From positions 1-56,609 of the forward strand of contig NZ_JANJZT010000018.1 of NCBI RefSeq assembly GCF_024622975.1: DNA of 56,609 bases, in the 5' to 3' direction. How positions within the stretch are numbered: position 1 is the stretch's first letter; every line of letters starts with the position of its first letter. The notes below the pieces were generated by a model. It was not told the DNA's origin, ran no database searches, and saw only the letters and a list, made by a program, of their open reading frames with translations. A program made the position numbers and the translations under genes. Shown one piece after another: positions 7,597 through 13,813 of the stretch. Source of the stretch: Blautia caecimuris (GTDB taxonomy: Bacteria; Bacillota; Clostridia; Lachnospirales; Lachnospiraceae).

Positions 7597-8202
7597 GTGG
7601 ACCAAGTAAAAATCGGGAATTTTTTAAAAAAACTTCGCAAAGAAAAAGGCATTACACAGGAGCAGTTGGCAGAAATATTAAATGTCTCTGGAAGGACCGT
7701 ATCCAGATGGGAAACCGGAAACAATATGCCGGATATCAGTATTCTTGTGGATATTGCAGATTATTATGATATCAGCATTCCTGAGATTATCAGTGGAGAA
7801 AGGAAAAGCGAGATGATGAACGAAGAAGAAAGAAAAATTGCTAAAACAATGTCAGATTATGCAACTACAGAGAAAGAGAAGATTTTTAAGGAAATGAAGC
7901 TCCAAAGTGTCATGGGAGTTTGTGCATTGGTTCTATACTGGATTCTGCATGAAACAGGTGCATATATGTATAATGATGTGTTAGGAAAGCTTGCCGGCTA
8001 TTGTGAGACCTTGGTATCTGTGTCAGTCATAATGATGGCAGCATTTACGACAGGATCTTTAAGCAAGGTGCGGAGCAAGAGTAGGAAAGTTTTTGTGTTC
8101 GAAAATTTCCCAAAACCTATGCAATTAGTTGTAACTGCAGTTGTTGCTTTTGGCGGAGCTGCTGTGACCAAGCTGGTACTGGTGTATTTTTTGGGCTTAT
8201 AA
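7597..8202 (+). CDS. XRE-family regulator with membrane-spanning C-terminus
   Basis: A 201-aa protein: an N-terminal helix-turn-helix (residues about 7-60; ITQEQLAEILNVSGRTVSRWETG), a charged linker, then hydrophobic segments (VMGVCALVLYWIL; LVSVSVIMMAAFT; LVVTAVVAFGGAAVTKLVLVYF). The start is the GTG at 7597, eight bases after an AAAGGAGG; upstream in-frame ATG/TTG codons at 7573-7579 overlap that site and are less likely. Membrane-anchored XRE regulators of this type are common in Firmicutes and often govern stress or antimicrobial responses. The target here is unknown. Small hairpins (ATAGACA/TGTCTAT and ACGACA/TGTCGT) precede it. Confidence 0.8.
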   Translation: MDQVKIGNFLKKLRKEKGITQEQLAEILNVSGRTVSRWETGNNMPDISILVDIADYYDISIPEIISGERKSEMMNEEERKIAKTMSDYATTEKEKIFKEMKLQSVMGVCALVLYWILHETGAYMYNDVLGKLAGYCETLVSVSVIMMAAFTTGSLSKVRSKSRKVFVFENFPKPMQLVVTAVVAFGGAAVTKLVLVYFLGL

Positions 8203-8244
8203 GTATTTTCAAATTCGTATTACATACTATGGAAAAAGAACTTT

Positions 8245-8273
8245 TTGACATTTCCACAGATGCGTGCTAATAT
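8245..8273 (+). promoter_or_regulatory. strong promoter for the antisense (antitoxin) RNA
   Basis: TTGACA (8245-8250), 17-bp spacer, TAATAT (8268-8273): a near-consensus sigma-A promoter pointing rightward with no ORF behind it. The start would be near 8280, and transcription would run toward the 3' end of the small toxin gene on the other strand. Confidence 0.7.
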
Positions 8274-8279
8274 GATTAT

Positions 8280-8378
8280 AGAAAAAGAGTGCTACCGATA
8301 GACGGTTAGTCCGTTTTACTATTTAGAATATCTATCAAAGATAACCGCTTAGTTTACCAGACCAGGGCGGTTATTTTT
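8280..8378 (+). ncRNA. antisense RNA antitoxin of a type I toxin-antitoxin locus
   Basis: Predicted from its promoter and from a terminator-like structure: AACCGC (8343-8348) pairs with GCGGTT (8367-8372), followed by ATTTTTG. The RNA starts with a small hairpin (CTACCG/CGGTTAG) and its last eight or so bases run antisense to the toxin stop region. It also overlaps the toxin mRNA 3' tail fully. Convergent toxin mRNA and short stable RNA sharing a terminator region is the layout of txpA/RatA- and Fst-type systems. Expression is inferred. Confidence 0.6.
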
Positions 8379-8469
8379 GTGGTTTATGATTATCTTTGCC
8401 TAATGTATATCCGATACTAAAGCAGGTTAAGCCGAAGCTCACTACTGCTATGAAGTCAACAATACTCAT
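8371..8469 (-). CDS. small hydrophobic toxin (putative holin-like, type I toxin-antitoxin)
   Basis: A 32-aa peptide, MSIVDFIAVVSFGLTCFSIG plus YTLGKDNHKPQK: one membrane segment (residues about 3-22) followed by a short polar, basic tail, the build of Firmicutes 'putative holin-like toxins'. AAAGGAGG sits 8 nt before the ATG, an unusually strong site for so small an ORF. The long 5' leader (8470-8627) is strongly structured (CAGAGGGT/ACCCTCTG; GAGTGCCA/GGCACTC), as expected where translation is held in check. It would act by inserting into the cytoplasmic membrane. Intact. Confidence 0.75.
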   Translation of the reverse strand: MSIVDFIAVVSFGLTCFSIGYTLGKDNHKPQK

Positions 8470-8634
8470 TGGCTTAGCCCTCCTTTCCAGTGGATTCCCT
8501 TTCGGGTTTCTATGTAATCAGAGGGTCACAGGTCTCCGTTTCACTTCGGTCGTTGCAAAACGAGTGCCACTGGCACTCTGCAACCCTCTGTTGAAGGACT
8601 AACCGCCTACCGTTATGGTAGCACCCATGTTTCG

Positions 8635-8663
8635 ATTATAACAGTTAAAAATTACCGGTGCAA
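8635..8663 (-). promoter_or_regulatory. toxin promoter
   Basis: On the minus strand a perfect TATAAT (8635-8640) lies 17 bp from a weak -35 TTGCAC (8658-8663). The start would be near 8627, giving a leader of about 158 nt that opens with a hairpin sequence related to the 5' end of the antisense RNA (8596-8625 is an inverted, diverged copy of 8289-8312). Confidence 0.5.
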
Positions 8664-8722
8664 TATAAAGTTGGTAGAGAAGTATCTAGTATCTACAGAA
8701 GAGAATCGGTTTGAGTATTCTC

Positions 8723-8755
8723 CGGTGCCAAAACGGTGCCAAAACGGTGCCAAGA
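8723..8755 (+). repeat. three tandem 11-bp direct repeats
   Basis: CGGTGCCAAAA occurs at 8723-8733 and 8734-8744, and as CGGTGCCAAGA at 8745-8755. Related GGTGCAA words occur at about 8657 and 8778. Tandem short repeats about 100 bp inside an attachment site are typical arm-type integrase binding sites, which fits the tuf-tail junction at 8854. Confidence 0.55.
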
Positions 8756-8853
8756 AATCAGGCAAATCAAAATAGGTGGTGCAATTCAGCCGTTTTTCAC
8801 TGTATTTTGGAGAGAAAACATAAAAAATATGAGGTAAAACGGGATTAAAGTAT

Positions 8854-8907
8854 CGTGAAGGCGGACGTACTGTAGGATCAGGCCGTGTTGCTACAGTTAT
8901 CGAGTAA
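8854..8907 (+). pseudogene. tuf: detached 3' tail of the EF-Tu gene (putative attachment site)
   Basis: Seventeen codons, REGGRTVGSGRVATVIE followed by TAA, match the C-terminus of elongation factor Tu. Upstream the similarity stops abruptly (LKY before REGG, then unrelated AT-rich DNA), so no complete gene is here. A strong terminator follows at 9109. I read it as the displaced 3' end of tuf left at the right boundary of an element that integrated into the end of that gene. The restored gene and the other boundary would lie left of the window. An alternative is a partial duplication. Confidence 0.65.
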
Positions 8908-8924
8908 TATTCGATAAGCAATGA

Positions 8925-9052
8925 GCAGTGTAGGGACGAGGAAAATATCCGATGCGAGTTTACTCGTATGAGGATATTTGACGAAGGACTTACAGGGCGA
9001 ATGCCCGACCGAGATGAAGCGTAGCGGAATCGAGGTGTACTGCGAATAGAAT
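8925..9052 (+). ncRNA. structured RNA candidate downstream of the tuf tail
   Basis: About 130 nt bounded by GCAGT (about 8928) and ACTGC (about 9045). It holds a long imperfect stem, AATATCCGATGCGAG with CTCGTATGAGGATATT, capped by a short loop, and a second small stem GGGCGAATGCCC. No ORF is present. It could be part of the tuf 3' untranslated region or an independent element. I do not recognise a named RNA family. Confidence 0.4.
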
Positions 9053-9108
9053 AGATAAATTATATATAGTGTTATCGTAAGATAACTTTGTGTCCAAGCG
9101 TAAGATTA

Positions 9109-9138
9109 CCCCGGAACCGTAAGGTTTCCGGGGTTTTT
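9109..9138 (+). terminator. strong rho-independent terminator
   Basis: CCCCGGAA (9109-9116) pairs with TTCCGGGG (9126-9133), with further pairing of CC/GG inside, and is followed by TTTTT. Its position after the EF-Tu tail suggests it was the native terminator of the operon ending in tuf. A small hairpin GTTATC/GATAAC lies just before it. Confidence 0.85.
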
Positions 9139-9259
9139 CTGTTATGTGGAAATATGTTATGTGAAATAAACAATCCTGAAATGAATGGATTTTCCCTTTT
9201 TAATCGTATTATAGATGAACAGGTAATATTCCATAATGAGATTAAGGAGGAACTTATTT

Positions 9260-9820
9260 ATGAAAAAAAGGATTAAAAAAACAATGCTTGGTATTTTTGC
9301 AGCAGGAATGGTATTATTTATTGGAACAGCTATGGCTTTTGCAGGAAGCCACAGGGGTGGCGGACACCACAGAAATATCGGAAATGATGGTATTTGCGGA
9401 AATCGCAGTGTATGTGCAGAAGAGAATTTCTGCCAGAACATAAATGGCAAAAGATTTATGGATACCAATAATGACGGAATTTGTGATAATTGTGACACAG
9501 TTTCAAGAGACTGTCTCTGTGGAAGAGAGAACAACGGACAAAACTATACAGATACCGACAACGATGGAATCTGTGACAACTGCCACGTAGCTTCAAGAAA
9601 TTGTCTCTGTGGAAGAGAGAACAATGGACAAAACTATACAGACACCGATAATGACGGAATCTGCGACAACTGTAATACAGATTCAAGGGACTGCCGTTGT
9701 GGAAGAGGGAGCAACGGACAAAACTATACAGATGTCGATAATGACGGAATCTGTGACAATCGCACAGTAAAAAAAAGCTCAGGTGGAAGGAGAGGCTTCT
9801 GCGGCAGAAACAAAAAATAA
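9260..9820 (+). CDS. secreted Cys-rich protein with four calcium-loop repeats
   Basis: A 186-aa protein with a signal peptide (MKKRIKKTMLGIFAAGMVLF, cleavage probably after AFA at about residue 28) and four copies of a 30-residue repeat (about 61-170). Each holds a DxDNDGICDN loop like dockerin or thrombospondin type-3 calcium sites plus a CxC/CxxC set (NC...DCLCGR). A fifth partial loop (NDGICGN) starts the series. The repeats are near identical at DNA level (90-bp period), implying recent expansion. The tail is Gly/Arg/Lys-rich. Start chosen for AAGGAGG. It lies 13 bp before an ECF sigma gene, so it is probably co-transcribed with the regulator pair. Function unknown; extracellular calcium or metal binding is inferred from the motif. 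Confidence 0.75.
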   Translation: MKKRIKKTMLGIFAAGMVLFIGTAMAFAGSHRGGGHHRNIGNDGICGNRSVCAEENFCQNINGKRFMDTNNDGICDNCDTVSRDCLCGRENNGQNYTDTDNDGICDNCHVASRNCLCGRENNGQNYTDTDNDGICDNCNTDSRDCRCGRGSNGQNYTDVDNDGICDNRTVKKSSGGRRGFCGRNKK

Positions 9821-9833
9821 CAGGTGATTTTTC

Positions 9834-10316
9834 ATGCGGAATGAACAGGAAGTAAACAGGGCGGTGGAGGAATATTCGGATATGATACGCCGTCTCTGTA
9901 TGATACATTTGAAAAACTATGCGGATACTGAGGTCATATTTCAAACAGTGTTTTTAAAATATGTCCTTAGTTCTGTTGTGTTTGAAAATAAAGAGCATGA
10001 AAAGGCATGGTTCATCCGCGTGACCATTAATGCCTGTAAAGATCTGCTGAAAAGCTTTTTCCGCAGTCGTATTACTTCTCTGGACGAGATTTTGGAGCAG
10101 GCTGCGGATATGCAGGAGGAAAACAAGGAGGTTTTGGAGGCCGTTTTATCACTTCCCTCAAAATACAGGGATGTTGTTTATCTGCATTATTATGAAGGGT
10201 ATACAGCACCGGAAATTGGCAGACTTTTAAAAAAGAATGTAAATACAGTTTATACTTTGATGACTCGTTCCAGGCACCTGCTGCGGGAAAAGCTGGGAGG
10301 TGATGTAGATGCGTGA
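9834..10316 (+). CDS. ECF-type RNA polymerase sigma factor
   Basis: A 160-aa sigma-70 family protein with region 2 (residues about 8-75; the usual DAEDxxQ core is degenerate, NYADTEVIFQTVFLKYV, while HEKAWFIRVTINACKDLL is typical) and region 4 (about 105-155; LPSKYRDVVYLHYYEGYTAPEIGRLL, then NTVYTLMTRSRHLLREKL). It overlaps the downstream anti-sigma gene by 8 bp, the standard coupling of an ECF sigma with its membrane inhibitor. The promoter is not obvious; it may be read from that of the Ca-repeat gene upstream. Confidence 0.88.
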   Translation: MRNEQEVNRAVEEYSDMIRRLCMIHLKNYADTEVIFQTVFLKYVLSSVVFENKEHEKAWFIRVTINACKDLLKSFFRSRITSLDEILEQAADMQEENKEVLEAVLSLPSKYRDVVYLHYYEGYTAPEIGRLLKKNVNTVYTLMTRSRHLLREKLGGDVDA

Positions 10317-11061
10317 AAAAATAAAACAGGCTTTTGACCAGGTACAGGCAGAGGATGGCTTGAAACACAGTACCAGTGAGTATATTTTTTATAAAACAAG
10401 GGGATATACGCAGACAAAAGCTGTGAATTACAAACGCGTGCTTTCTGTGGCCGCATGTTTGCTTCTTTTGTTTTTAGGAGGCAGGCAGTTTTATTTTATT
10501 CCCACGGTAAAAATCAGCATCGACATCAATCCATCAATGGAGCTGGGCGTCAACCGTTTTGACCGGATTGTTTCCGTGGAAGGTTATAATGATGATGGAA
10601 AAAATCTGGCAGATGAGCTGGATATTAAGTTTATGGATTACAAAGAAGCAGTTGACCGTATTATGGAAAACAGAGAAGTCGAAGCTTTACTATCTCGCAA
10701 TGAGATCATGACTATATCCGTTGCGGGAAAAAATGAAGTACAGTCCACAGAAATTTTATCTAATATAGAATCCTGCACGGAAGCTCAGAAAAATACTCAT
10801 TGCTATTACGCATCTTCTGAGGAAGTGGAACAAGCTCACGAAGCAGGACTTTCTCATGGAAGATACAGGGCGTTTCTGGAACTGCGGGAGCTTGACTCTG
10901 ATATAACTGCGGAGGAACTGCAGAATATGTCTATGCGTGAGATATGGGACATGATTGAAGAATTATCAGGAAATGAAAGTGATAGTTTTTCCGGAGCCGG
11001 CGGAAAGCATAGACAGACAGATCAGGACAGGCAGGGAAGAAACGAAGGAAAACAAAATTGA
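10309..11061 (+). CDS. RsgI-like membrane anti-sigma factor
   Basis: A 250-aa single-pass protein: a short cytoplasmic part (1-43) that would hold the sigma factor, a membrane segment (about 44-62, VLSVAACLLLLFLGG), and an extracellular RsgI-like middle domain beginning VKISIDINPSMELGVNRFDRI. The conserved Asn-Pro (N74-P75) is the pair at which RsgI proteins are reported to cleave themselves. The C-terminal tail is charged and low in complexity (GGKHRQTDQDRQGRNEGKQN), with no carbohydrate-binding module, unlike clostridial cellulosome RsgI proteins. Gene overlap with the ECF sigma supports pairing. The signal sensed is unknown. Confidence 0.8.
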   Translation: MREKIKQAFDQVQAEDGLKHSTSEYIFYKTRGYTQTKAVNYKRVLSVAACLLLLFLGGRQFYFIPTVKISIDINPSMELGVNRFDRIVSVEGYNDDGKNLADELDIKFMDYKEAVDRIMENREVEALLSRNEIMTISVAGKNEVQSTEILSNIESCTEAQKNTHCYYASSEEVEQAHEAGLSHGRYRAFLELRELDSDITAEELQNMSMREIWDMIEELSGNESDSFSGAGGKHRQTDQDRQGRNEGKQN

Positions 11062-11068
11062 GGAAATT

Positions 11069-11193
11069 TGAAAAAGTGTATAAATCCTCATTATTTTGTC
11101 TTTATGAGATGCATATATAGAGTCCAGAATTTCTTTATGTTCGCATATTACAGATTTTGTTATTCAAAATTTTGTATTTGTTCATGTATAGAG
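11069..11193 (+). repeat. dispersed intergenic repeat, copy 1 (pair with 47081-47204)
   Basis: About 125 bp that aligns by eye along its whole length, with small gaps, to 47081-47204 (shared words include TGAAAAAG, ATATAGAGT, ATTTCTTT.ATGT, CATATTAC/TATATTAC and ACAAAATT/TCAAAATT). It contains no ORF and lies in the gap (11062-11371) before the carbohydrate operon. Whether it is a regulatory region, an RNA or a small mobile repeat cannot be decided from two copies. Confidence 0.5.
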
Positions 11194-11371
11194 ATCAATC
11201 TTAAAATAATCCCAATTTATAAAAATAATCCAAATTTACATTTGCAGCAACCAAAAATCCAAATAAAGTCCAAATTCCGGTGAAGATTCTATTAAAAGTT
11301 TTTGAATAAACTATGATAAGATAGCATCATCAAAAGAACAGTGGATCAAACGTGATTAAGGAGGAAAAATT

Positions 11372-12652
11372 ATGAAACTGAAAAGACTGGCAGCGGTTTT
11401 ACTTGCAGGAACCATGTTGTTTGGAGCAACTGCGACTGTAAGTGCAGAAGAGAAAGCAGCAGATGAGATTACAATCTGGGCATGGGATGAGGCATTTAAT
11501 ATCAAGGCTGCAAATGTTGCAAAAGAAATGTATGCAGAAACAAATCCTGACGTGGAAGTGAATGTTGTAACAATGGCTCAGGATGATATTGTTGCAAAAT
11601 TAAATACAAGCCTTGCTTCCGGCTCTTATGAAGGTCTTCCGGATATTGTACTGATCGAGGACTACAGAATCCAGGGATACCTGAACGCATACCCGGACGA
11701 GTTCGCAGTTCTCTCTGATATTGCTTCTCCGGATGAGTTCGCAGAGTATAAAACAGGTGTAAACCAGGTTGACGGAAAAATGTACGGAATTCCTTTCGAT
11801 TCCGGTGTAGCGGCAGTTTTCTACCGCACAGACTACATTGAAGAAGCCGGATACACAGCAGAGGATATGCAGGATCTTACCTGGGACAAATACATTGAGA
11901 TCGGCCAGGCAGTTCAGGAAAAAACAGGCAAATATATGCTGACACTTGATCCAAGTGACCTTGGACAGATTCGTATGATGCTTCAGAGCGCAGGCGCATG
12001 GTATACAGACGCTGAAGGAAACGTGACAATTAAAGATAACCAGGCATTAAAGGATGCCATCAACACATACAAAAAAATTGTTGATTCCGGAATTTCCAAG
12101 CAGGTTGCAGACTGGGATCAGTTCGTAGGCGCATTTAACAGTGGTGAAGTTGCTTCTGTACCGACAGGATGCTGGATTTCTCCTTCTGTATTAGGCGCAG
12201 AGGATCAGAGCGGCAAATGGGCAGTAGCTCCATTCCCGAGAATGGCAGAAAATGAAGCTTCTGTAAATGCATCTTCCATTGGCGGCGCCGGCTGGTATGT
12301 ACTGAAAAATGTAGGTCATGAGGACGCAGCTAAAGCATTCCTGAAAGATACCTTTGCATCTAATGTGGATCTTATGAACCAGCTTGCAGTTGACATTAAC
12401 CTTGTCAGCACACTGAAAGCTTCCAGCGAGGCAGAAAACTACAACAAGGGTGTTGAGTTCTATGGCGGACAGGAAATCTTTAAGGATTTTGCAGAGTGGA
12501 CAAATGAGGTTCCGGCTGTAAATTACGGAGAAGATACCTATGCAATCGAGGATATTATGACAGAGGTGGTTCAGGCAATTGTAGGCGGTGCAGATGTGGA
12601 TGAGACACTTGAGATGTATCAGACACAGATTGAGGGCGCTGTTGCCAACTAA
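11372..12652 (+). CDS. carbohydrate ABC transporter substrate-binding protein
   Basis: A 426-aa extracellular solute-binding protein (family 1, MsmE/UgpB-like) that captures a sugar or oligosaccharide for the two permeases downstream. The signal peptide ends near ATVSA (residues about 1-25), followed by the typical ITIWAWDEAFN start of the first lobe and the GCWISPSVLG hinge region. No lipobox Cys is present, unlike most Gram-positive binding proteins, so anchoring is unclear. AAGGAGG precedes the ATG. The adjacent GH2 gene suggests beta-galactosides as substrate. No ATPase gene is in the operon; such importers usually share a MsmK-type ATPase encoded elsewhere. Confidence 0.9.
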   Translation: MKLKRLAAVLLAGTMLFGATATVSAEEKAADEITIWAWDEAFNIKAANVAKEMYAETNPDVEVNVVTMAQDDIVAKLNTSLASGSYEGLPDIVLIEDYRIQGYLNAYPDEFAVLSDIASPDEFAEYKTGVNQVDGKMYGIPFDSGVAAVFYRTDYIEEAGYTAEDMQDLTWDKYIEIGQAVQEKTGKYMLTLDPSDLGQIRMMLQSAGAWYTDAEGNVTIKDNQALKDAINTYKKIVDSGISKQVADWDQFVGAFNSGEVASVPTGCWISPSVLGAEDQSGKWAVAPFPRMAENEASVNASSIGGAGWYVLKNVGHEDAAKAFLKDTFASNVDLMNQLAVDINLVSTLKASSEAENYNKGVEFYGGQEIFKDFAEWTNEVPAVNYGEDTYAIEDIMTEVVQAIVGGADVDETLEMYQTQIEGAVAN

Positions 12653-12671
12653 TATATGCTGGTACAGAAGA

Positions 12672-12697
12672 GGGGCAGGCATGTGATTGCCTGTCCC
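12672..12697 (+). terminator. intra-operon attenuator hairpin after the binding-protein gene
   Basis: GGGGCAGGC (12672-12680) pairs with GCCTGTCCC (12689-12697), followed by TTTCTCATTT. The T tract is interrupted, so partial termination or 3'-end protection is likely, giving more binding protein than permease as in many ABC operons. Confidence 0.65.
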
Positions 12698-12711
12698 TTT
12701 CTCATTTAGCG

Positions 12712-12890
12712 GAAAAGCAGTACATTCCGTACAAATATTCCCGGTAAAAAAACTTCCGCAAGGATACGGCCGGATATATACGGAATATGCCTGTCTGTGG
12801 CAGTCTGCATCTGGCGAGCAAAGAGAAGCAGATTCCCTGAGAATTAAGGAATCTGGGGAGTTCGAAGAGAACGGGTCTGCTTTGTCCGAT
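12712..12890 (+). ncRNA. structured RNA element, copy A (pair with 46642-46858)
   Basis: About 180 nt between the binding-protein and permease genes that aligns by eye with 46642-46858. Shared blocks include GTACATTCCGTAC/ATACGTTCTGTACG, GGAATATG, GCAGTCTGCATCTGG/GCAGTTTGCATCTGG and TCTGCTTTGTCCGAT/TCTGCGTTAGTCGGAT. Helices are kept while sequence changes: AGATTCC(12830)/GGAATCT here versus AAGTCC/GGACTT there, and GTTC(12860)/GAAC here versus CGTG/CATG there. A 77-codon frame overlapping it (12687-12920) lacks coding features. The RNA ends about 25 nt before the permease ATG and could influence its translation. I cannot assign a named family. Confidence 0.6.
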
Positions 12891-12916
12891 AAAAAGGAAA
12901 TTTCAGGAGGAGCATT

Positions 12917-13813
12917 ATGAGTGGAAACATAAAATCAAAACGCAGCTACAGTCCAAAGCTGAACCGAAAAGCCTGGACATTTGTGCTGCCCGGTCTGGCG
13001 CTTATTATTTTGTTTGTATTTTATCCGATGATTCAGGCTTTTATCACATCTTTTCAGACCGGGGCAGGAAATCAGCTTACCTTTAACGGACTTGTAAATT
13101 ATAAACGATTGTTTAACGATCTTACATTCCGAAAAGCGCTGACCAACACGCTTCTGTATCTGGTGATCCAGGTTCCGATCATGATCATTCTGGCTCTGGC
13201 TATTTCATCTATGCTGAACACCAAGGGACTGAAAGCCAAGGGATTTTTCCGGACAGCGATCTTCCTGCCATGTGTAACTTCCCTTGTAGCATACTCTATT
13301 ATTTTTAAAAGTCTGTTTGCTACAGACGGATTTGTAAATGCGCTTCTTATGAATCTGAATATTATCAGTGAACCCATTGCATGGATCACTCATCCGGTTT
13401 GGGCAAAGGTTCTGATCATTATTGCCATTACCTGGAGATGGACCGGTTATAACATGATCTTTTATCTTGCCGGACTTCAGGGAATCGATGATTCTATTTA
13501 TGAGGCGGCTGAGATCGACGGAGCAGGAGCATGGCAGAAATTTAAGAGTATTACCGTTCCTATGCTGAAGCCGATCATTCTTTTTACAACCATTAATTCA
13601 ACTATCGGTACCTTACAGCTGTTTGACGAGACTATGAACATCACGCAGGGCGGTCCGGCAAATGCTACGATTACGATCTCTCAGTATATTTACAATATTC
13701 TGTTTAAGTATTCACCTGACTTTGGCTATGCGGCTGCAGTTTCTTATGTAGTGGTTGTGCTGATCGTAATCCTGTCTATGATTCAGATGAAAGTGGGGGA
13801 TAAAAATGACTAA
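12917..13813 (+). CDS. carbohydrate ABC transporter permease (MsmF/UgpA type)
   Basis: A 298-aa inner-membrane permease with six predicted membrane segments and the binding-protein-dependent transport signature EAAEIDGAGAWQKFKSITVPML, which docks the ATPase. The N-terminus (RKAWTFVLPGLALIILFVFYPMIQAF) is typical of the first permease of a CUT1 sugar importer. TTCAGGAGGAGCATT provides the ribosome site. Its stop overlaps the next permease start by 8 bp. Confidence 0.92.
   Translation: MSGNIKSKRSYSPKLNRKAWTFVLPGLALIILFVFYPMIQAFITSFQTGAGNQLTFNGLVNYKRLFNDLTFRKALTNTLLYLVIQVPIMIILALAISSMLNTKGLKAKGFFRTAIFLPCVTSLVAYSIIFKSLFATDGFVNALLMNLNIISEPIAWITHPVWAKVLIIIAITWRWTGYNMIFYLAGLQGIDDSIYEAAEIDGAGAWQKFKSITVPMLKPIILFTTINSTIGTLQLFDETMNITQGGPANATITISQYIYNILFKYSPDFGYAAAVSYVVVVLIVILSMIQMKVGDKND

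Noticed and set aside
9260..9820. The 90-bp tandem repeats as a CRISPR-like or minisatellite array
   Set aside because: They are in-frame protein repeats with conserved DNDG and Cys codons, without spacers.
9456..9944. A 162-codon minus-strand frame opposite the calcium-repeat gene
   Set aside because: It is a shadow created by the 90-bp repeats; no ribosome site.
12687..12920. A 77-codon frame between the sugar-binding protein and permease genes
   Set aside because: It has no ribosome site and the region aligns with the non-coding copy B at 46642-46858 through RNA-like blocks, not through protein conservation.
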